Shown: piece by piece, positions 44,877 through 55,500 of the stretch | Layout of the letters: every line of letters starts with the position of its first letter | Position numbering within the stretch: the first letter of the stretch is position 1 | NCBI GenBank assembly: GCA_032622095.1 | Contig: CP136061.1 | Location: 127,854,754 to 127,918,753, forward strand | From: Siphonodentalium dalli | Lineage: Eukaryota > Mollusca > Scaphopoda > Gadilida > Siphonodentaliidae | Reading direction: 5' to 3' | DNA length: 64,000 bases | Program-made: the position numbers and the translations under genes | Notes under the pieces: generated by a model | What the model was told of the DNA's origin: nothing | The model's input: only the letters and a program-made list of their open reading frames with translations | The model's database searches: none

Positions 44877-45300
44877 TCCTACCCCCCCCCCCCCTAAATG
44901 GGAATCCTGGCCCGCCACTGACTATACACCATATACTATAACGTTACGTTGGCCCATGATATGCCAGAGTAAAATGTACAGGGGTGAACGGGGAAGAACT
45001 TGTCCTTTTTCATATATAAAATGAACTTGATTGCATCAAATCACCCCAATGCAGTCGGATGTGCACAGTTTAATCATATTAATTGTATTAAGACGTACAT
45101 CGTGGCAAAATAATTGTATTTCTTACATAAATTTAAGCATTCTGTCAGCATCCCCGAGATCAAACAGAACGCATTTCTTTGAAGTATTTTCAGTCGCCAG
45201 AAAAAGGGCGAGTTCTGCCCCTTTGCCCCCATCGCCCCCGTGCATGTTGGGCTACTCTGACATTCTTACAGCATTTCGTTGTAATATACCCGGTGCACAC
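44877..45300. other. junction sequence with a C tract, no gene
   Basis: C14 tract at about 44882, then 'taaatgggaatcctggcccg' and 'ccactg', the inverse of the CAGTGGCGGCGCCAGTGTTC tip at 45301. The remainder is unassigned; the 104-codon frame at 45031 lacks domains. Confidence 0.4.
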
Positions 45301-47110
45301 CAGTGGCGGCGCCAGTGTTCCCATTTAGGGGTGCACATTAATTAGCATATGTGCCATTATGTGGGGGATATGTGGAGGATATATCATGCATATGATATGC
45401 CGAAAGCATATCACGAAGTCCTGATTTGGGGGGCGCATGCATGGGAGGGGTCGCCCCCAATCGTTGGTCCGGGGGCTCCCCTGGGCAGGAACACTGTGAA
45501 TATTTGAATGCCTAGGAGGGATTTCCGGACGTTTACATGACATTTGACATGTTTTTGGGGGCGGTCTTCCCTATAGGGCACCATTGACTCCGCCACTAGC
45601 TGGACTGTACACTATTTAATAAGCGATAAAACATGACCTTCGGAGAAGCGGACCTTCGGAGAATCGGCCCTTCGGAGCAGGGATGTGGCTAGAGGGGGGT
45701 GTGGGGGTGTCTCACCCCCCCCCCCCAGCAGAGAGCTATATTTTCAATAGTTGGAAATTTCATACCTGCCACAACGAAATTTCACACCAACAATAGGTTG
45801 AAAATGTTCTTGTAGTTTGATTATAATACAATTTATTGGGGGAATTTATTGTTTTTCGACCAATATTTGCATATGTTCCTATTTTTGGTCAAATTGTTTT
45901 GACAGAAATGGTCATCAGTTGGAAATTTTCCAACCTTAGGGGGGTGACAGGTTGGAAATTTCCAACACTTGGAAAGCTTGTGTCCTGGTCTCTCCCCCGT
46001 GGCCAGTCAAAAACTTCTAGTTAATTCAAGAAAACAATATTGTCATACAATTGGTCAACATTGTCATTGGAATTGTCATCAGTTGGAAAATTTCCAACCT
46101 AAGTGGGGGTGTATGGTTTGAAATTTCCAACAGTAGGAAGGCTTGAGGCTAGTCTAGATGTTAGGATTTTGCGATTTTCTTGTTCAGATTTCAAAATTTT
46201 CGCACACCGGGCCGAACCATGGTCGGCCCGGTGTGTCATTGCCCCATCCACATGGCCAATACAAAACTGCTAATTAGTTTAGCAAAACAATATTTTACTA
46301 CACTTGGTCAAACTTGTAGACATAAATGGTCATCAGTTGAAGAATTTTCCAACCTGAGGGGGAGTATGAGGTTTGAAATTTCCAACACTAGGAAAGCTTC
46401 AGTTGAGGCCAGTCTAGATGCTAGGATTTGCGATTTTCTTGTATAGTTTTCAAAATTTTCTCACACCGGGCCGAACAACCATGATCGGCCCGGTGTTTCC
46501 TGGTCTGTTGTCGGTAGCTGTGTGCATTTGTCTGGAATTAGATCACTAGTTGTTTTTTTGGGGCAATTTTCAGGTTAAAATATCTTAATGTTCTCATACT
46601 GGGAAAATAGAAGCATGGCTTATGAATATATAGGAAATTAGGCCTGAGCATGAGGTACAAGGGGGGGGGGGGTGAAAATGGAATTATGCAAAAAGTTGTG
46701 TTGTACGATTCTGACTCAAGGGGGGGGTGCATGCAAATGGAATTATGCAAAAAGTTGTGTTGGTGTGATTCCGACTCAAGGGGGGGGGGTGCAAATGGAA
46801 TTATGCAAAAAAAGTTGTGTTGGTGTGATTCCGACTCAAGGGGGGAAGGGGGGGTGCAGTTGGAAATTCCCAAGGTGGACACCCCCCAGCGGAGACCCTC
46901 TAGCCACATCCCTGCTTCGGAGTTATAGACCTTCGGAGTTATGGGCGTTCGGAGTTATAGGCGTTCGGAGTTATGGGATTTCGGTGTTATGTGTCTTCGG
47001 AGTTATGGGATTTCGGAGAATCGGGACTTCGGGGTTATGGGCTTTCGGAGAATCGGGGCTTTCGGAGAATCGGACCTTCGGAGTTATGGGTCTTCGGAAA
47101 AACGCTACGT
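45301..47110. mobile_element. decayed relative of the inverted-repeat arm, interrupted by a hAT element
   Basis: 'gggatttccggacgtttaca' then 'catgacatttgacatgtttt' (about 45520-45555), 'actgtacactatttaataag' and a CTTCGGAG array (45640-45677, resumed 46915-47100) follow the same order as the left arm at 37360-37760. The end 'aacgctacgtaaccgttaca' is similar to that following the arm's array. Divergence is clearly higher than between the two main arms, so this is an older family member. Confidence 0.65.
45678..46914. mobile_element. hAT-type non-autonomous element, 8-bp target duplication CTTCGGAG
   Basis: CTTCGGAG lies immediately on both sides (45670-45677; 46915-46922). Ends CAGGGATGTGGCTAGAGGGG and 'ccctctagccacatccctg' are inverted. 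The interior carries repeated 'gttggaaatttccaac' palindromes (near 45920, 45952, 46081, 46375), two GGCCCGGTGT hairpins (46200-46240 and 46462-46495) and three units of 'ggaattatgcaaaaagttgt' with 'ctcaaggggg' (46670-46850). No transposase. The target sequence equals the array motif, so the duplication could be confused with an array unit; the inverted ends still support insertion. Confidence 0.8.
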
Positions 47111-47660
47111 AACCGTTACAACAAGTTTCCATCCGTTGAATCTTGTTGATAACATTTAACACTTGTAAATTATATCTGTTTTGGGGACCCCCCTCCCCCC
47201 CTCCATGAAGACAACTACTGTGAATGTGTGATGTATGTGTTTGATCCATTGTTGGGTGAACAGTTTAACAGATAACTACCATTGGAATCGGACTACAACA
47301 GTTAATATATAGCTGAACGGTGTATCCATGTCCAACTGTGTACATTCTTTATTATCTTTATCAAATATTATAATGTAGACAAGTGACTTCCATTCCATGG
47401 GGTTTGTGATACGTTGATTGAACTGTCTTTAAGTGTCTTACTCAAGTTACTGTCACTTCTTGTGTCATGTTATGGCGCAGCTAGATAGAAATTCAATACA
47501 ACATATCCCAAACCCTACATGAGACTGAGGGTGACTATAAAATTTCCTATAAAAAAAACATAAGTTCCAACAGATGTTTAAGGAGATTAACATTGTTATA
47601 TAGAATCTAATGAATTTTTACAGTTTTTTGTCATAAGACACCGAAATAAACACTGGTAAA
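47111..47660. other. no gene recognised
   Basis: No ORF with a domain and no repeats identified. Confidence 0.4.
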
Positions 47661-47674
47661 CAATGTAAATTACT

Positions 47675-47762
47675 AGCTGATTCGATTTGCGATTCGATTC
47701 GATGTCGATATCAGGAAGGAGAGATTCGATTCGATTCAAAATCCCCGATTCGCAGATCCCTA
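47675..47762. mobile_element. hAT-like terminal fragment with GATTCGATTCG repeats (inverted)
   Basis: 'gattcgatttgcgattcgat', 'tcgatgtcgatatcagg' and end GATTCGCAGATCCCTA. It matches the tip type at 6368 and 34483 in inverse orientation. Confidence 0.4.
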
Positions 47763-48304
47763 TTTTCTATTTTGTTAATATCAGCAATTATTAAACCTTG
47801 ATATAAATTAAGAATGCTCTGTAATAGATTGTCATCATGACAGGCTAAATAAAGTTTAAGTCTCATCAATTTCATGCCTTATATATAGGCAATGTGCTGT
47901 TATAATTCAGAGAAAAAATTACTATCTATTTCAGTTGTCTATTTTGTGTATGACAACATTTTGGCATTAGCTGGTTTGATTGCCAGAGCATAAATCTCCC
48001 AGCTGTTCTCTGATGACTTCACATTCCCACATTAAATGTAGGTTGAGTGTTCACCAGCTTGGTTTTGGATTTCATGATTGGTCGTAAACCAAATTAGCTT
48101 CTTTCACAATAACAGACATAAAAGCATTTCAGACAGATATCAAATAATTTCCATGAAGTTTCAACTAGTCAATGATAGGTCAACTATTTCATGGCTTGGC
48201 AGGCAATAATCAACCTTGACCTGCTGCAGCCAAGAATAATAAACAAGATCAAGGTAGTACCATGGGAATTGTGCTAAATTTAAACACTGGTAGGGACGTG
48301 AATT
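47763..48304. other. no gene recognised
   Basis: AT-rich sequence without a recognisable feature. Confidence 0.4.
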
Positions 48305-48402
48305 ATATTAAAATAAAGGAGAATAACTCTAAAAGGGAAAATGTGAACTATGTGATGTTAACATTTTCCTTTTTAGAGTTATTCTCCTTTATTTTAGTAA
48401 TA
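48305..48402. mobile_element. short palindromic MITE with about 35-bp arms
   Basis: 'attaaaataaaggagaataa' and 'ctctaaaagggaaaatgt' are followed by 'acattttcctttttagag' and 'ttattctcctttattttagt'. One mismatch region only. A 'TA' or 'ATTA' target is possible. Confidence 0.75.
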
Positions 48403-48798
48403 ATTCATTATAAGCCTTTGTGATGGTGAACATCCATAACAGATTTATTGAGATCATATAACCCATGGCTGAGATATTCAAGGTGGATGGACAAACAGAT
48501 ATTATTTGCAGAATGATAACTTTTGAACAGAATATGCTAACAGTGTTGTTGCTCACTCTTTTGAAAGCACTCCCAATGGAAACTCTTATGCACATTTTAT
48601 ATATACATGCATATATGAGATCCATAGTACATGTATAATTGTACATAATCACATTTTATATTGCACTATTTATATAGGGGCAGCAGGAAGACGACCACCT
48701 ACATTGTAGGTCATGCTGCTCCTGTACAAAAAGATAATTTTGTTTGATGTTTTGTCAATTTTTCATTTATTATTTAGCAAATAAACATTATCCAATCA
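48403..48798. other. no gene recognised
   Basis: Target region of the following retrotransposon; contains no ORF with a domain. Confidence 0.4.
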
Positions 48799-48812
48799 AC
48801 CATATAGCTGAT

Positions 48813-51246
48813 TTATGATCTTATATACCAAACTAACTTGAAGAAAATTCCTGGCCTCTTACTACTTTTAGATTTTGAGAAAGCATTTGACTCTGTATCG
48901 TGGAAATTCATGCACAAATGTCTTGAATTTTTCAACTTTGGAGAAACGATAAAAAAATGGATTTCAATATTTTATACGAATATTAACTCTTCCTTACTCA
49001 TAAATGGGCACATATCACAATGTTTCACACTAGGTCGAGGCTGTCGGCAGGGCGATCCTATATCTCCGTACATTTTTTTGATTTGCGCAGAAATCCTAGC
49101 TCTCATGATTAGAAATAATAAAAAAATCAAAGGAATTACCCTCGATGGTTTTGAATTTAAGTTAACGCAGTACGCAGACGACACGACACTTATTCTAGAC
49201 GGTTCCGAAAGTAGTCTGAGTGAGGCTTATTCCACCCTAAATGCCTTTGCTAAAATATCGGGACTCAATCTCAATGCGAGTAAGTGTCAGGCGTCGTGGA
49301 TTGGATCAATGGTGGGGCGGCAAGAAAATATATGTCCGGACCTTCATCTCACATTTGCTGACTCATTTAATCTTCTTGGAATCAACTTTAATACTACTTT
49401 AAACAAAATGTCGATTAATTTTGAAAATAAGCTGAATGAAATTAAACGATTAACAGAAACATGGAATCATCGACTACTTACCCCATTTGGTCGTATAACA
49501 GTTATAAAATCCATCATTATCCCCAAATTAACTCACCTATTCATCGCATTACCTAACCCCAACAACAATTTCATGACCAAACTCGAAAAAATACTATTCA
49601 ATTTTCTCTGGAATTCCAAGCGGGACCGAGTAAAAAGAAAACTCGTCTGTCAAGACCACTCTCACGGTGGAATGAAAATGGTAGATGTAAACAATTTCCT
49701 CATGTCAATGAAAATAACTTGGGTGAGACGATTGTTATTGAAAAGTTCAAAATGGACACCCCTAACCGACCTTCCTATCACCAAAGACCACCTATTTCTG
49801 ACATACAACCATGTTTTTCTAAAAAACAAAGCTAGTGTCGTGAACAATCCTTTCTGGCATGACGTATTACTGGCTTTTGCAAATATGTTAGAAAAAAATA
49901 AGAAACAAAATCGATTTCAGGCATGCACTATTTGGAACAACCCCGATATAAAACTGGAAGGACATACCATTAATTTTTTTTCATGGCGAAAAAAAGGAAT
50001 TATATATGTAAATGACTTGTTTCAAAGAGGTGGCATATTACACACAGAACAATCTTTATTCGAATATTATCATATACGTACAGATTTTCTGACAATGAAC
50101 AGCATCCGCCAACAAATAATAGCTATGTCACAAAAGCTCAACCAACCCTTATTTCGTATTGAAAGCCCTTTCCTTCCAAGTAATTTTGTTATCCCATTGA
50201 ACAATACTCATGGTGGACAGGACTTCTACAAAATTTTAAATTCAATGAATATCGTACCAAAATCCCATACAAAATGGCAGGCTGAATTTGAGGATAATGA
50301 CATTCAATGGGAAAACTACAACCGGCTTGCTTTCACCACGACGCCTGACACGAAAATGTGGTGGTTACAATATAGAATTAATCATAGAATACTTTCCACA
50401 AAGAAATTTCTTAAAATGGTCAACCTAGAACAAAATGATTTATGTAATCGCTGTGGCACAACATCTGAAGATATATCCCATATTTTTTGGGACTGTCCGC
50501 TTGTAAAAAACTTTATAAATGATGTTACTATTTGGTGCAAATCAAATGGTATCGCCTTGTTAGCCACAAGAAAGATTGCAATTCTTGGATCCCTATCAAT
50601 GGGCGGTAACTCTATGATGAATCTGTTTTGGCTACTGATAAAACAATACATATACAAAACTAAATTTAATCCTGATATGTTATCACTAAAATCCTTTCTA
50701 TCAGAACTACAATCTAGATATTTACAGGAGAAATTGTTGGCACAGTGCCAAATGAAATTACCCTCTTTTGAGAAAAACTGGTTTTTAATCAATGAAGCTC
50801 TAAACAAAACGTCAGAAGCAAACAAACCATGATGTATCAAAATATCGTTCCCACCAAAATCCAAGTTTACCTCTCCAACTCACAAGTATTGACCAGAGGA
50901 ATAAGTGCCGAAAAACCGCCGAGTTGACCCACCAGAAAGGGAAAAAACTTATTTCAACATCAATCAAAATCCCATTATACTCAGCAAAGAGCTATATATA
51001 CACAATTAATATCTTATAAGCATTGAACCTACCGATATTAGCTCTTTGACTAAACATATGTCTAACATAGCTTGCGGGACCCATACCAGAAACGTGTATA
51101 ATTATAAACTTGTCGCGATGAGTGAAAGAGCATGTGAGCGAAAGGATGTATGCAAGTTACTGATAGATGGGGATGAAAGAGTTAGTGTGTGATCTTTTTT
51201 TGCAAATCTTGTTACAATATTTATATACATTTAATCTTGATCAATA

Positions 51247-51280
<34 letters not shown>
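48813..51280 (+). mobile_element. 5'-truncated L1-like non-LTR retrotransposon with poly(A) and target duplication
   Basis: ACCATATAGCTGAT is present at 48799-48812 and 51281-51294; it may extend to 18 bp with one mismatch. The 3' end has AATAAA at about 51243 and an A27-28 tract ending at 51280. The 5' end lies inside the reverse transcriptase domain, the usual result of incomplete target-primed reverse transcription. The 3' UTR is 50833-51252. The downstream sequence resumes the interrupted flank. Confidence 0.93.
48814..50832 (+). CDS. L1-like ORF2 fragment: reverse transcriptase, thumb and zinc-knuckle C-terminus
   Basis: Encodes the 3' two-thirds of an ORF2 polyprotein that copies the element RNA at the target. 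Counting from a TTG at 48838, motif A is 'LLLLLDFEKAFDSVSW' (residues 7-22), followed by 'GRGCRQGDPISPYIF' (66-80) and the active-site 'QYADDTTLI' (111-119; YADD at 112-115). A conserved 'FNLLGINFNT' and 'HGGMKMVDV' region follows, as in L1/Tx1-type elements. Near residues 536-553 is a Cys/His knuckle ('CNRCGTTSEDISHIFWDC'). The stop is at 50830-50832. The frame is open upstream to the truncation point near 48813, so there is no true start: the apurinic endonuclease and the N-terminal RT are missing. No frameshift or stop interrupts 664 codons, so the copy is young. Confidence 0.92.
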   Translation, partial: YDLIYQTNLKKIPGLLLLLDFEKAFDSVSWKFMHKCLEFFNFGETIKKWISIFYTNINSSLLINGHISQCFTLGRGCRQGDPISPYIFLICAEILALMIRNNKKIKGITLDGFEFKLTQYADDTTLILDGSESSLSEAYSTLNAFAKISGLNLNASKCQASWIGSMVGRQENICPDLHLTFADSFNLLGINFNTTLNKMSINFENKLNEIKRLTETWNHRLLTPFGRITVIKSIIIPKLTHLFIALPNPNNNFMTKLEKILFNFLWNSKRDRVKRKLVCQDHSHGGMKMVDVNNFLMSMKITWVRRLLLKSSKWTPLTDLPITKDHLFLTYNHVFLKNKASVVNNPFWHDVLLAFANMLEKNKKQNRFQACTIWNNPDIKLEGHTINFFSWRKKGIIYVNDLFQRGGILHTEQSLFEYYHIRTDFLTMNSIRQQIIAMSQKLNQPLFRIESPFLPSNFVIPLNNTHGGQDFYKILNSMNIVPKSHTKWQAEFEDNDIQWENYNRLAFTTTPDTKMWWLQYRINHRILSTKKFLKMVNLEQNDLCNRCGTTSEDISHIFWDCPLVKNFINDVTIWCKSNGIALLATRKIAILGSLSMGGNSMMNLFWLLIKQYIYKTKFNPDMLSLKSFLSELQSRYLQEKLLAQCQMKLPSFEKNWFLINEALNKTSEANKP

Positions 51281-51283
<3 letters not shown>

Positions 51284-51294
51284 ATATAGCTGAT

Positions 51295-51689
51295 CTATAT
51301 GCACAGACAGACAGAAAACCATTATATCCAAATAAATAAAGACCAATATTGCTCAACTGAGAGCAACCTGGATGGCGATCCTCCATACCAAATTTCATTA
51401 AGATCCGATAACTTATGGCTGATATACATGTATATGCACCAACGGAGTCTCAAGAGACATACAGACATATGGATGGACAGATGGACAAATTCAATCCAGT
51501 ATATCACCCATTTTCTTCTAAAAGTGAAAGCACATGTGTATAATAAAAAAAATGTAACGACACACCTACTAAAATACCATGGTCAAATTACCCAATGGCT
51601 CCGAGTCAATTTTTGTCAAAGAAAAAAAAATACATCAGCTGGTGACTGTAGAACAAGAAAGTGATCCGAGTACAAAATTTTGCATTGGG
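51295..51689. repeat. mollusc-type dispersed repeat remnant
   Basis: 'ggatggcgatcctccatacc', 'aaatttcattaagatccgat', 'acttatggctgatatacatg' and 'gacatacagacatatggatg' are diverged repeat phrases; a related stretch occurs at 59750-59900. The 121-codon frame (51299-51664) is repeat-derived. Confidence 0.45.
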
Positions 51690-52234
51690 CAGGGGGGGGG
51701 GGGTGAAAAAAAAAATTCCGGCACGTATGCCGGGGTGGGTGGGTGGTCAAAGCCACTGACAATCAATTTTTTCCGCAACTAAAACAAATATTTCCTGCCT
51801 GTTTTTTAGTGTTTTGGCAATGAGTTGGGCTTCAAAACCACTTTGAATGAGAGAAATAATGTAATTCTAACTGGTAAACTGACTGCAGGCAGTTATCGTG
51901 TTGTATTTTGTTGCAAATTTTGAAATCCAAGATGGCCGCTGGCAGCCATGTTTTTTTGGCCGATTGACCTCAAAATGACTCATTCCTATTTACATGTCCA
52001 TGTTAACATCCATGATCAATAGTATGCACATAAATTCATATACAGCTGTTTACAGTGATTTCCCCCCGCAAATCTCTGTTTTAGTGTTAAAAGGGGGGTG
52101 GGTGTCAAAAAATGGTCGGAAAAAACTGCCGAAAACGGAAAAAAAAAATTGGCGGTGGGGGTGGGTGGGTACAAAAAATGATCGAAAGGGAAAAAATGCC
52201 ATACGTGCCTGAATTTTTTTTCCGACCCCCCCCT
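51690..52234. mobile_element. hAT-type non-autonomous element with CAGGGGGG ends
   Basis: CATTGGG at 51683-51689 and 52235-52241 flanks CAGGGGGGGGGGGGTG and the inverted 'cgacccccccctg'. 'ccggcacgtatgcc' on the left faces 'gccatacgtgcctg' on the right. A seven- to eight-base duplication fits hAT. The interior has 'ggtgggtgggt' twice and an AAGATGGCC motif; no transposase. Confidence 0.65.
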
Positions 52235-52336
52235 GCATTGGGGAAAATTTAAGTTATCAAAGCAATTCTCTTTGATTAACCCTTCAAGTAATTTTCCCTA
52301 TGATTACTGAATGGAATTTCCCATTCAGTTTTAAAG

Positions 52337-52507
52337 TACAGTAATGCCCTAAATAATTTACTCCTTAACCACAGCAGAATTATGGGTAATTTTTCAAGAT
52401 TTAGTCGGAAATATGGCTTGTTGCCATTCATTGGAAAGCTCTCAGTGACTAAATCCTGAACAATTACCTATAATAATAAGGAGTCGATTATTTAGGGCAT
52501 TACTGTA
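52337..52507. mobile_element. TA-flanked palindromic MITE, copy 3 of 5 (deleted centre)
   Basis: TA-CAGTAATGCCCTAAATAATT at left and GGGCATTACTG-TA at right. The right arm is shorter and more diverged than in the other copies ('aacaattacctataataata'). It sits 4 bases from the start of the 52512 element. Confidence 0.8.
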
Positions 52508-52511
52508 TACA

Positions 52512-55500
52512 TCAAAGGGGGACTGTACCCTAAATCCGGCCATTTATGGGATCATCTCCTTTTATACTCAACATAATATATGCAACAAATGAATGAATTT
52601 GAGCCACAGATGAGTGCTAAATATACTCATATTAGTAGAGTTGCTTATGTACTTTCGTGGGATTTTTTTGAACAAATATAGAGACTATGATATTATGATA
52701 GGGTATCACTTACTTTGTCGGAAAAAGTTTGTTAGACTTCATGGGTCCGCGACTGGAGAGAATTATGATGTGACAAAGATGACGTCATTGTCAGTTCAGT
52801 TCAGATGTAGGGTTGTCATACGAACTGACGAATTCAGCGCATACTTAATTGTTATACATTCTTTTCAGTTAGGGCAATTCATCAATAATAGTTCTCGAAG
52901 TACAGTACCCAATTTCACGGGAAAATGTTATTCCAGTCAAAGATGGCTGCCAAAATGGCACTAAAAAATCAACAATTTTGCGATTTTCAAGAATCTCATG
53001 TAAATGACCTTCTGTTTGGTATCGACTGCGAATTATGACAATTCTGTGTTAATTTTTGCTTCAGCAATGTGGTAACCAATTGTATTGTACAAAACGTTGT
53101 TCGATCTGTCAAAAATCCACTTTAGACAATCGAATTATAGCATCTTGTAAAAATTAATTCCGATATTGTAGCAATAGATTTAAAGAAATGAGAGGCATTC
53201 AGTGATCGGAAAGAAGTATTCGTGCCACATACGGAATTATTATCACACTTCAACAAAACTGTTCAATTTCATCCAAGATGGCTACCAAAATGGCAGTCAA
53301 AATACAAAAGTCAGTGTTCGTTACGGTACATCACCTAATGTCGCTCTGGCATTCCATCATGGGGAATTAGGTTAATCGGCTAATTTTAAGTATATGCACA
53401 TAGCTTTAATTTCTTATACAAATTAGCGATGTCCTATACGGCATACGCGGCATTTCTTCAAATTTCCTGATGTTAAGTGAGGAGGGTGTTGAAGAGAAAA
53501 TCCAACTCACTATGTGAAATTAGAAAGTATCTTAGACCGCCATCTTAGCTTGGGGTGGGCAAGTGTTACTATTCCAATGTCTAGACTTCTGTGCTGTACT
53601 CTAAGCCAAAGTACTAAGTGAGAAGTAATGGTGGTTACCATATCAAATGGTAATTGATGATGCAGTTAATCGTTAGTGTTAGTTCTTGTCGTGACATATC
53701 TGTAGCAAATGTATATAGTGTATCATAGCAGGTAGCAATACGCAATTGTTTATTGTGATAGCTATGAAGTGGGATTGTACTTCTCAGCTATACCATTAAT
53801 CCTGGCAAGCAAGAAACAACACATCCTTGTTTATAAAACACAAACAATAGTAGAATTAATGCTATGGCTGACATTTGGCCTGCTTGTCTCACTGTTAGTT
53901 GCGATGTAACCTTTAATTAAATGTGCATGGTAACACAATTTGAACCTCGTTTAGCTGAACTTAGCAATCGTATTGATAACCACAACAGATCAAAATAGAA
54001 TAGACACCCATAGGTGGGTAATATATCCGTATATGCGGTAGTGTCCCGTATCAAGCTTAAATTGATATATTGTGAATACCAGGTTCTGAAATCTGGATGA
54101 TTGTTTTCACCAAAGTAGTCCAACCACTTTCATTGCAAATGTGGAGTTTTGAAAAGTTAATATAAGTTAGTGACCCCACAGGACATGTTATTCAGTTGAA
54201 ATGAACATTGCCATACACCAGGCTAGATCCCCAGTTAATTGGTCGTAGCCACACAAAGTGATTCGCCCAATATACGAAAGGTGGCTTGGCACGAACACGG
54301 TAGGCGGGTATGGACCATTGATAGTACACAGCAAACTAATATCCCATATTTATTTCTATGATTTAGGCATGTGAAAAGTTTAGTGAGACAATGCATTACG
54401 TTTGTACATCAGTTTAATAGGAAAGTGGTTCTGGGCTATGGTTATGACTGTGCTGCCGGTCGCACTTGATTAGCGATTATTTTGAAGTTTATCGAAATCA
54501 ACAGGGACTGCGCAACTACTTTGCATATCCAACCATGCAGCTTAAATGACGAAAGAATGTGAATGGTAAGCGCAATAGATACGAGCCAAAAATAGACAGG
54601 CGATACTTATTATGATACTAATTCCCGCGTTTTGACAAACTGTACGACCACATGGTGGGAAACGGGTGAAACGTCTATTAGTAGTGATGGGTCTTCCGGT
54701 GTCATGTCATCAGTTTGATTTATTATGTCCAATATACTCTGGAATCCAGGTTCTTAATACTGAATGACATTATGGGGCAACGCAGTCCACTAACTTCTTA
54801 CAACATCATGTGAAGTAATATTTGGAGTTAATAACAGCTCATGACGTGCCATGTTGATTCTGGTTATAACGTTATCATGAACCAAAGGAAATGTGGAAAT
54901 GAAGGAAGTTGAATTAGCACGCGTAACTACGGAGGTGGCCATGGTTCACTATAATAATAATAATAATGGCATCTTTCAGATCATATTATATTGGCCGATC
55001 CATATATATCCTAATGACTCAAACTGTTCTAATTCTATTCGACTAGGAGTTATCAGATCAGTCTGGCTATATCCCATAAATTGTATATATCATGCTGCAT
55101 TCATGCATCTTGATAATCCCCCAACCAAGTGGCATATATAGATTAACTTCAGCAGAACACGGTCATGGTGAGGCTATTGTACACAGAGCTCCATACATGT
55201 TCACGTGAAAATCAATCCAGTTGATCAGATAGACTTTAGTTTAAACAGTATTTATTCCATGAATAATACAAAAACTATTAGTATACGTTTAATCGTGGAC
55301 CTGATTCGACATCAACTGTGCAGGCTTATGTGAGTAATTTCCGGGAATCATTTTATATTCACCCAACCTAACGATAGTGTTATGGTCCAGATACACATAA
55401 ATGCTACTTGTATATGAGACAAACTAATTATATACATTTGTACATACATGTAGTTATACATAAGTATGCTAATATCGCTGCAATACAAGTAAATATATTG

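Noticed and set aside
48972-49184. Minus-strand frames across the L1-like ORF2
   Set aside because: Shadows of the strongly supported reverse transcriptase frame.
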